DNA of 7,405 nt. Origin: Flavobacteriales bacterium UBA1959 (GTDB taxonomy: Bacteria; Bacteroidota; Bacteroidia; Flavobacteriales_D; Sanyastnellaceae). The notes beneath the pieces are model-generated. The model saw only the letters and a list, made by a program, of their open reading frames with translations, had not been told where the DNA came from and did no database searches. Position 1 is the stretch's first letter. Each line of letters begins with the position of its first letter. Position numbers and translations under genes: made by a program. The stretch lies in NCBI GenBank assembly GCA_002336085.1, contig DDEH01000030.1, forward strand, positions 1 through 7,405. Reading direction: 5' to 3'. Below, piece by piece: positions 1 through 5,472 of the stretch.

Positions 1-107
1 TTTTTTTTGCGCTGCAGAGCAGGGTCCTTGTTTTGTCTAGTCAACTTTCATTCGCAGGCAAGGGTAAACATCGACGTCAACACCTCAAAATATTCTTGCT
101 GCGGTAA

Positions 108-121
108 AATCAACGTTGATT
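108..121. promoter_or_regulatory. Perfect 14-bp palindrome, candidate operator
   Basis: AATCAACGTTGATT reads identically on both strands over all 14 bases. It lies 4 bp upstream of the possible -7 element at 126-134 and 88 bp upstream of the surA-like start codon. A symmetric site in this position is typical of dimeric helix-turn-helix regulators. That it regulates the surA-like gene is inference: no regulator gene is visible in the window and the symmetry could be chance. Confidence 0.3.
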
Positions 122-125
122 ACTT

Positions 126-134
126 TAACCTTTG
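126..134 (+). promoter_or_regulatory. Possible Bacteroidota -7 promoter element
   Basis: TAACCTTTG resembles the Bacteroidota housekeeping -7 consensus TAnnTTTG. It has either one extra base between TA and TTTG, or the shifted form AACCTTTG with its first base wrong. I find no good -33 TTTG at the usual 19-21 bp upstream. This is a weak candidate, offered because the region is an intergenic leader and a palindrome sits just upstream. Confidence 0.18.
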
Positions 135-209
135 TTACGGATAATCCCATCAGCGGCATAGGCGTCTCTCAGAATTCCACTTAACTTCGTCCGCACATCC
201 AATAACACC

Positions 210-1610
210 ATGCGATTCAACGTTTTCCTCGTCTTTGCTTGCTCCTTGTTCGCCATGAATGGTCAAGCACAAGAGGATGCGCAAGAAACAGCCAATCCTC
301 AAACCGAGTTCACGCCCATTGACGGAATCATTGCAGTCATTGGCCAAGGAATCATATTGGAAAGCGAAGTGGAAGCTCAGGCTTTTGCCATGCGAGCACA
401 AATGGCACAAATGGGGAAATCGGCACAAGCCTTGACCGCTGAACAAAGGTGTAACTTGATTGAAGATCTCTTATTCCAAAAACTTCTCGTCCACCAAGCG
501 CGTTTGGACAGCATTGAGGTCACGCCGTCCGAAGTGATGGACGAAATTGAACGCAGGCTCGCCTACTACATCCAAATGTTTGGCACAGTTGAAGCGTTTG
601 AGGCGGAATATGGTCAATCGGTCAGCGAGTGGAAGGCCGAATTTGAAGAACCGGTGAGAGAACAGTTACTCGCTGGAAGGATGCAGGGGGAGATAAACCA
701 GCAAGTCCGGGCAACACCAGCCGAGATCAATCAACTTTTTACGGCAACCCCTGCGGATAGCCTACCTCTTATTCCTGAAGCTGTTCGTTACCGAGAACTT
801 GTTATGCAGCCTTCTATCACAGAAGGCCAAAAAGCAGAGGTCCGTAATTTTTTAGATTCCATACGCACTCAGGTCTCCACTGGAAAGATGAGCTTGACTC
901 TAGCCGCTTCTCGCCACTCGGAAGACCCCGGTAGCAAATACAAAGGCGGATGTTATGAAAACGTGGGGCGTGGACAATTCGTTCCGGAATTTGAAGCCGC
1001 CGCATTTGACACACCTGTGGGTGATTTGTCCCCGGTATTCGAATCCGATTTCGGATTCCATTTTCTCCGCGTAACAGACCGCCGTGGCCAATCGTTCAGC
1101 GCCTGCCACGTGCTGATTTCTCCAAAAGTAGATCCCATTGCGCTTGAGGCCATGGGAGAAAAAATGGACAAGATAATGGCTCAAGTTCAAAGCGGTGAAT
1201 TGTCAATGAACGACGCCATTGTAAGCCACTCCACGCGTGAGGAGACAAGCAATCAGGGCGGTCGTGTGGTCAACCCTCGAGACGGAGGAACTCTCTTCGG
1301 CTCCGACGAACTAGATCCCAATCTCTTTTTTCTCCTCAATGCAATGCAACCCAGTGATATATCCGAACCGATTCAACTGATCGACGCCGAAGATCAAGGC
1401 TATTGGATCGCTATGCAACTCGAAGAACGTGTGTCGGCGCACAGGGCAAATCCGATGCAAGACTTTGGGTATTTCCAGACCATCGTGGAAAACAAACTGC
1501 GCGACGAGCAATTGAAAAAATGGACCAAAAAGGCCATTGATTACACCCACATTCGCATCGACGCGCCCTACGATTCCTGTCTATTTGATGACAATTGGGT
1601 CGCTGACTAA
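210..1610 (+). CDS. surA: SurA-like periplasmic peptidyl-prolyl cis-trans isomerase
   Basis: This is a periplasmic chaperone/PPIase of the SurA family, which in Gram-negative bacteria helps outer-membrane proteins reach the BAM complex. Residues 1-20 form a signal peptide (hydrophobic core FLVFACSLFAM, likely cleavage in GQA-QED). Residues about 36-175 match the helical SurA N-terminal chaperone domain. Two parvulin domains follow, at about 190-290 (SEDPGSKYKGG, then FGFHFLRV) and about 297-405 (CHVLI, then NQGGRVVNP and PSDISEPIQ). A helical C-terminal tail ends in Cys-Leu-Phe and Asn-Trp, as in Bacteroidota homologues. The 466 aa length is normal. Only the ATG at 210 preserves the signal peptide. 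No Shine-Dalgarno is visible, which is common in this phylum. Domain 1 lacks the first conserved parvulin His (RELVM) and domain 2 lacks the second (GYWI), so PPIase activity may be weak and the chaperone role dominant. The next gene starts 16 bp downstream, suggesting co-transcription. Confidence 0.9.
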   Translation: MRFNVFLVFACSLFAMNGQAQEDAQETANPQTEFTPIDGIIAVIGQGIILESEVEAQAFAMRAQMAQMGKSAQALTAEQRCNLIEDLLFQKLLVHQARLDSIEVTPSEVMDEIERRLAYYIQMFGTVEAFEAEYGQSVSEWKAEFEEPVREQLLAGRMQGEINQQVRATPAEINQLFTATPADSLPLIPEAVRYRELVMQPSITEGQKAEVRNFLDSIRTQVSTGKMSLTLAASRHSEDPGSKYKGGCYENVGRGQFVPEFEAAAFDTPVGDLSPVFESDFGFHFLRVTDRRGQSFSACHVLISPKVDPIALEAMGEKMDKIMAQVQSGELSMNDAIVSHSTREETSNQGGRVVNPRDGGTLFGSDELDPNLFFLLNAMQPSDISEPIQLIDAEDQGYWIAMQLEERVSAHRANPMQDFGYFQTIVENKLRDEQLKKWTKKAIDYTHIRIDAPYDSCLFDDNWVAD

Positions 1611-1626
1611 AAGGTTTGAAGGCGTC

Positions 1627-2394
1627 ATGAAAATTAGCATCGTCACCGTTGCCTACAACGCCGAAGCCACTATTGCTCAAGCAGTAAAGTCAGTAGTCGA
1701 CCAAGTAGGCAGTGCATTCGAATTGGAGTACCTAATTATTGATGGCGACTCCAACGATGGCACACTTGCGGCTATTGACCCCTTTCGCGAGCGCATCACT
1801 GCCATCATATCCGAACCAGATCTGGGACTGTACGATGCTATGAATAAAGGCATTGCTGCAGCGACAGGAGACTTTGTGGGCATCCTGAACGCGGACGATT
1901 GCTATTCTAATGAATTCGTTTTACAAGGAGTAGCAGAGACGCTCAACAGCACCTCTGCTGACTCTCTTTATGGGGACTTAGTATATGTCAACGAAGAAAA
2001 TGAAGTAGTTCGATACTGGAAAAGCCGCGGATTTAGAAAAGGAAAATTCAATACAACTGGATTTTTGAATGGATGGATGCCCCCTCACCCCACCTTTTTT
2101 TTACGCAGAACTACCTACCAATTGCACGGTACCTTCAACCTCCAATTGAAGTCTGCAGCAGACTATGAGTTGATGCTTCGAATGCTTTTTAAACATGGAG
2201 TATCCACGGCCTATCTACCTAAGGTTCTGGTAAGAATGCGCACAGGTGGTGTAAGCAATGCCAATTGGTCCAATCGACTCAAGGCGAATCGCGAAGACCA
2301 CAAGGCTTGGAGCCTAAATGACTTGTCCCCGCAGCCCTGGACACTACTTGCCAAGCCCCTGCGGAAATTACCGCAGTGGTGGAGCAAGCCCTGA
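1627..2394 (+). CDS. Family 2 glycosyltransferase (GT-A fold), complete
   Basis: This is a cytoplasmic or membrane-associated inverting glycosyltransferase that adds one sugar from a nucleotide-sugar donor to a growing glycan. In the 255 aa read from the ATG at 1627, the GT2 hallmarks appear in order: VTVAYN (6-11, donor-binding strand), LIIDGDSNDGT (36-46), EPDLGLYDAMNKGI (63-76), LNADD (88-92, the metal-binding DxD equivalent), MPPHPTFFLRR (151-161) and SAADYELMLR (176-185, which should carry the catalytic base). The motif set resembles small GT2 enzymes of colanic-acid and capsule clusters; donor and acceptor cannot be read from sequence. The frame is open upstream to an ATG at 1537 inside surA, but the family starts at MKISIVTVAYN, and GAAGG lies 4 nt before this ATG. 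The gene separates the surA-like gene from moxR. It is more likely part of the glycan locus represented downstream than a partner of the chaperone. Confidence 0.92.
   Translation: MKISIVTVAYNAEATIAQAVKSVVDQVGSAFELEYLIIDGDSNDGTLAAIDPFRERITAIISEPDLGLYDAMNKGIAAATGDFVGILNADDCYSNEFVLQGVAETLNSTSADSLYGDLVYVNEENEVVRYWKSRGFRKGKFNTTGFLNGWMPPHPTFFLRRTTYQLHGTFNLQLKSAADYELMLRMLFKHGVSTAYLPKVLVRMRTGGVSNANWSNRLKANREDHKAWSLNDLSPQPWTLLAKPLRKLPQWWSKP
2359..2376 (+). other. Perfect 6-bp hairpin near the 3' end of the glycosyltransferase gene
   Basis: CTGCGG and CCGCAG flank the loop AAATTA, giving a GC-rich hairpin inside the last codons, 16 nt before the stop codon's first base. No T-run follows directly; the nearest is at 2416-2424. 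It is therefore not a standard intrinsic terminator, but it could slow transcription or protect the mRNA 3' end. Confidence 0.25.
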
Positions 2395-2693
2395 ATACCG
2401 AGCAAAGGAGACATGTTTTTCTTTGATTAAGCACGGAGCTATTCTCAACAACTCTTCACGATCAACGGCCGCAGGAATCTGAATAAACGAGCAATGCACC
2501 AATGCTCCTTAAAATGGTTGCACCAAATGGTTTCTTCATTCAATTGAATCCCATTTCGATCGCAGAACGAATGCGTTCGGCAGAAGACTGACTCTCATGG
2601 TTTATCTTTACAACTCGGAAGTTTTGACGAGGGTCGTACCGCATCAGAATCACTGAAAATCGATAGCAAACCGAAAGAAACAGACCTCACTCC
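2395..2693. other. 299-bp gap between glycosyltransferase and moxR, no convincing gene
   Basis: Nothing here can be called a gene with confidence. The gap begins with AAAGGAG (2404-2410) and an ATG at 2413 that opens an ORF of five codons, MFFFD, ending at 2430. A second short ORF, of 29 codons, runs 2502-2591. A third frame is open from just after a stop near 2546 into the beginning of moxR, without a good start. A 12-bp palindrome lies at 2538-2549, and the motif TGGT-TGC-ACCA-AA-TGGT (about 2515-2529) could form small alternative hairpins. TATCTTTA at 2603-2610 is one base from the Bacteroidota -7 consensus, but no -33 partner stands out. The gap is long for an otherwise compact gene row, so moxR may have its own promoter here, or the gap may hold debris of a lost gene. 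Confidence 0.45.
2538..2549. promoter_or_regulatory. Perfect 12-bp palindrome upstream of moxR
   Basis: ATTCAATTGAAT is perfectly symmetric and lies 144 bp upstream of the moxR ATG in non-coding sequence. It shares the TCAA/TTGA half-site core with the palindrome at 108-121, although the central spacing differs. AT-rich symmetric 12-mers arise by chance fairly often, so a regulatory role is only a suggestion. Confidence 0.2.
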
Positions 2694-3653
2694 ATGTACG
2701 GATCGGACAAAGAGGCCCTCGAGGCCCTGAACAGCAAACACAAAGCCCTGCTCAATGAAATTTCCAAAGTCATTGTAGGCCAAGATCAAGTGATTCGTGA
2801 GGTAACCACAGCTATTTTCGCAGGTGGTCACGTACTGCTAGTGGGCGTTCCTGGCTTGGCAAAGACCTTATTGGTCAACACCATCGCACAATCCCTCGGC
2901 CTGAACTTTAACCGGGTGCAGTTCACACCGGACCTGATGCCTTCCGACATCGTCGGCTCTGAAATTTTGGACGAATCGCGGCAATTCAAATTCATGAAAG
3001 GACCGCTGTTTGCCAACATTGTTTTGGCCGACGAGATCAACCGCACGCCACCAAAGACACAGTCTGCACTGCTCGAAGCCATGCAAGAGCGTTCGGTGAC
3101 TGTAGCCGGTCAGAGCTACCCCTTGCCTTCGCCCTTCTTCGTGCTTGCGACACAGAATCCGATTGAACAAGAAGGCACGTATCCGTTACCGGAGGCGCAA
3201 CTAGACCGGTTTATGTTTAACACGTGGGTGGATTATCCCACGCACGACGAAGAGCTCAGGGTGGTCAAAGCCACCACCTCTGACGCTGTGGCATTGGTCA
3301 AACCCGTTATCACAGGCGAAGAAATTCTGTACTTCCAACAGCTCATCCGTCGCATGCCTGTTGCCGACAATGTATTGGAATACGCCGTTGGGCTGGTTGG
3401 AAAAACGCGGCCGGGACGAGAGCGCGCCACGGACACGGTGAACGCATACCTCTCTTGGGGGGCGGGACCACGAGCCTCGCAATATTTGGTGGTGGGCGCC
3501 AAGGTAAACGCAGCGTTGAACGGAAAATACAGTCCCGATATCGAGGACGTTAAGGCGGTAGCTACACCAATCCTCCGTCACCGAATTGTGCGCAATTATA
3601 AAGCCGAGGCCGAAGGGCACACTGTAGAATCAATCATCACTGGACTGCTCTAG
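2694..3653 (+). CDS. MoxR-family AAA+ ATPase
   Basis: This is a cytoplasmic AAA+ ATPase of the MoxR family, whose members act as ring-shaped chaperones that assemble or activate partner proteins, often VWA-domain proteins. In 319 aa the motifs are: VIVGQDQVI at 27-34, Walker A GVPGLAKT (51-58), Walker B IVLADEIN (109-116), sensor 1 ATQNP (152-156), the arginine-finger region EAQLDRF (167-173) and sensor 2 GAGPRASQYL (256-265). A C-terminal lid ends near LRHRIVRNY (294-302). Length and motif order are normal, and no key residue is missing. The ATG at 2694 suits the family N-terminus; an in-frame stop lies about 40 nt upstream and there is no Shine-Dalgarno. The usual downstream DUF58 and VWA partners are absent; an ABC exporter starts 22 bp after the stop. 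In my recollection moxR often neighbours surA-like genes in Bacteroidota, which fits here apart from the intervening glycosyltransferase. Confidence 0.95.
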   Translation: MYGSDKEALEALNSKHKALLNEISKVIVGQDQVIREVTTAIFAGGHVLLVGVPGLAKTLLVNTIAQSLGLNFNRVQFTPDLMPSDIVGSEILDESRQFKFMKGPLFANIVLADEINRTPPKTQSALLEAMQERSVTVAGQSYPLPSPFFVLATQNPIEQEGTYPLPEAQLDRFMFNTWVDYPTHDEELRVVKATTSDAVALVKPVITGEEILYFQQLIRRMPVADNVLEYAVGLVGKTRPGRERATDTVNAYLSWGAGPRASQYLVVGAKVNAALNGKYSPDIEDVKAVATPILRHRIVRNYKAEAEGHTVESIITGLL

Positions 3654-3675
3654 CATCAGCTCCGTGAGAAATTAA

Positions 3676-5472
3676 ATGAGCGACCCCAAAACTTCCACTC
3701 AGACCTTCAATATCTTCCGGAATTTCCGGCGCATTTGGCGACTCATGGTGCCGAGTGAGCACCGAAGGCTAGGCTTGCTGTTCGTTGGCACCATCATCAA
3801 CAGTTTTCTGGAAATATTAGGATTAGCTGCTGTTATCCCTGTCATAGGATTGGTCATCGAGCCCGGCTTAATTCACTCAAACACATACCTAGCTGAGGCT
3901 TTCCAATTCACCCATAAATTTGGTATTGTAACGGAGCAAGGGTTCCTAATGTTGGCGGCATGTGGGTTGATTATTGCTTTTCTATTTAAGGCCATATTTA
4001 ATTTGGCTCTCAATTTGATCCAAACCCGATTCGCGCTAGGAATCGGTCATCGATTGAGCGGGATGATGTGGACATACCATTTCTCCCAAAGCCTGGAGCG
4101 AATGAGGTCCTCAGAATCGGGACGCGTTATCGAAGAAATCAATCGTTGGCCTCTTACATTCTCTAACCTATTCATTGTGGGTTCATTGCGTTTCATCAAT
4201 GAGTTGGTCGTCATAGCATTGATCTCAATCGGACTTGTTGCATACAGTCCAATCGTTCTGCTCGCGGTAGCGATTTTAATTGCTTTCGGAGCAATAATTA
4301 TCCGCAACACCACCAAAAACAGGCTTCAGGTCATCAGCAACATTCGAAAAAAATTGATGCCGCAAACGAGTACCGCCATCAACAATGCTATACGCGGCTT
4401 CCTCGAAGTGGTCAGCTTTCGAGCCTCTAATGCAATTCGGGATGACTATCTCAAAAAAACTGCGCAGCTGTATCGCATTGACGGCAACGTTCAAATCCTA
4501 AACTTGACACCGTCCAAATTGTATGAGGTGCTGGCCGTTGCTGGAGTCTCCGTTGCGATCATCGTGAGCTTATTGCAGGGTGACTCGAATGAAGAGTTCC
4601 TCAGCCTATTGATTTTGATGGCGCTTAGCGCCTACAGGGTAATGCCCTCGATGAATCGGATCAACAGCCAAGTATTTGGCATGCGAAGCAATTATTTTAT
4701 GCTCAACCGCATTGAGGACGCGCTCGAGGAATTGGACCGGACTGCCCGGGCCTCCGATTTCGAAATGCCTGCCGTTTGGCCCCAGGCCGTCATTCACCTG
4801 CACAACCTTTCCGTCAAATACGAAGCCATGGCAGAGGCCGTCTTTGAGAACCTAACATGGACCTTCGAACCTTCAAAAATCAATGCCATCGTGGGTCCCT
4901 CTGGCTCGGGGAAAAGCACGTTGGTCAATTCACTCTTGGGCTTGCAGCCAAATTCTCAAGGTGCCGTTCGCGTTGGTACATCGATGGACGAACTGATGAA
5001 TCTAGGAAGAAGCATCGATACACACACCTGGTTGGCTCAGGTTGGTTATTTAAGTCAAGCTCCCTTCCTCTTCAGTGGATCGGTAGAAGAGAATCTGACG
5101 ATGCGGATTCCTGGGGCATCCGTAGACAAACCAATGGCTCTGGAGTTGATCAGACGATTGGATTTAACTGAATGCCTCGGCAGGGACCCGATGGCTTTCA
5201 AGCTCCTCGAGGGAGGGAATAACTTGAGCGGTGGCCAACAGCAGCGCCTTGCCATCTTGCGTGCCCTCATCCACAAACGTTCTGTCCTCGTCTTGGATGA
5301 GGCCACTAGTGCATTGGACCAAGCCAATCGCGACAAGGTATTTGCATTGCTTCGAGAGCGGGCGAATGATGGGACGACCGTCGTGCTCATCACGCATGAC
5401 ATGGAGGTGGCTGAGAAATGTGATACGCGTTTGAATTTGAATGCATTAAAGGACTTCGGAAGTGAAGGATAA
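3676..5472 (+). CDS. ABC exporter / flippase with fused membrane and ATPase domains
   Basis: This is an inner-membrane half-transporter (598 aa) of the MsbA/PglK type, expected to work as a homodimer and use ATP to move a lipid or lipid-linked glycan. The N-terminal half holds hydrophobic segments near 32-61, 89-113, 165-190, 191-209, 283-300 and 306-322. The ATPase domain (about 370-590) shows a likely A-loop Tyr (382), Walker A GPSGSGKST (407-415), Q-loop YLSQAP (458-463), signature LSGGQ (517-521), Walker B VLVLDEA (537-543), D-loop SALD and the H-loop His in LITHD (571-575). All catalytic motifs are intact and there is no N-terminal peptidase domain, so a bacteriocin exporter is unlikely. 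It lies 22 bp after moxR and its last 11 bp overlap a carbamoyltransferase gene. With glycosyltransferases nearby, flipping of an oligosaccharide intermediate of a surface polysaccharide is the best guess; an MsbA-type lipid substrate is the alternative. Confidence 0.93.
   Translation: MSDPKTSTQTFNIFRNFRRIWRLMVPSEHRRLGLLFVGTIINSFLEILGLAAVIPVIGLVIEPGLIHSNTYLAEAFQFTHKFGIVTEQGFLMLAACGLIIAFLFKAIFNLALNLIQTRFALGIGHRLSGMMWTYHFSQSLERMRSSESGRVIEEINRWPLTFSNLFIVGSLRFINELVVIALISIGLVAYSPIVLLAVAILIAFGAIIIRNTTKNRLQVISNIRKKLMPQTSTAINNAIRGFLEVVSFRASNAIRDDYLKKTAQLYRIDGNVQILNLTPSKLYEVLAVAGVSVAIIVSLLQGDSNEEFLSLLILMALSAYRVMPSMNRINSQVFGMRSNYFMLNRIEDALEELDRTARASDFEMPAVWPQAVIHLHNLSVKYEAMAEAVFENLTWTFEPSKINAIVGPSGSGKSTLVNSLLGLQPNSQGAVRVGTSMDELMNLGRSIDTHTWLAQVGYLSQAPFLFSGSVEENLTMRIPGASVDKPMALELIRRLDLTECLGRDPMAFKLLEGGNNLSGGQQQRLAILRALIHKRSVLVLDEATSALDQANRDKVFALLRERANDGTTVVLITHDMEVAEKCDTRLNLNALKDFGSEG
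5448..5453 (+). promoter_or_regulatory. Ribosome binding site deciding a GTG start
   Basis: AAAGGA lies 8 nt before the GTG at 5462, within the last codons of the ABC transporter gene. It is one of the better Shine-Dalgarno sequences in the window. Together with the in-frame stop at 5447-5449 it fixes GTG 5462 as the only sensible start for the carbamoyltransferase. Confidence 0.6.

Larger units (their letters stand above)
1..209. other. Leader region upstream of the surA-like gene
   Basis: I see no convincing gene here. The stretch opens with eight T residues, which could be the tail of a terminator of a gene left of the window, but the hairpin that would prove it is not visible. Frame 1 is open from base 1 to a stop at 142-144. 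Its translation is rich in Cys (5 of 47 residues) and unlike the neighbouring proteins, so I do not call it a gene tail. On the minus strand, the two ATGs I checked, at 69-71 and 49-51, meet stops within a few codons, so a divergent gene is unlikely. A perfect palindrome lies at 108-121, followed closely by a TAACCTTTG element. The leader from there to the surA-like ATG would be about 70 nt. Confidence 0.5.

Noticed and set aside
1..144. Tail of an upstream gene in frame 1
   Set aside because: The frame is open from the window edge, but its Cys-rich translation looks like non-coding sequence, and a second frame is also open over most of the stretch.
1537..1626. Extended 30-residue N-terminus for the first glycosyltransferase
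   Set aside because: The extra codons overlap the end of the surA-like gene and do not resemble the family, which starts at MKISIVTVAYN.
2502..2591. 29-codon ORF in the gap before moxR
   Set aside because: No ribosome binding site and no recognisable family; a frame of this size is expected by chance in 299 bp.
2603..2610. TATCTTTA as the moxR promoter -7 element
   Set aside because: One mismatch to TAnnTTTG and no -33 TTTG at the right distance; too weak to list as a promoter.
3201..3620. 139-codon open frame on the minus strand opposite moxR
   Set aside because: It lies entirely opposite a well-supported gene, its translation is rich in Cys, His, Arg and Val without any recognisable motif, and it is explained by codon bias of the + strand.
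4857..5171. 104-codon + strand frame within the ABC transporter gene
   Set aside because: It is out of frame with the intact ATPase domain, whose Walker A and Q-loop motifs are encoded across the same bases.
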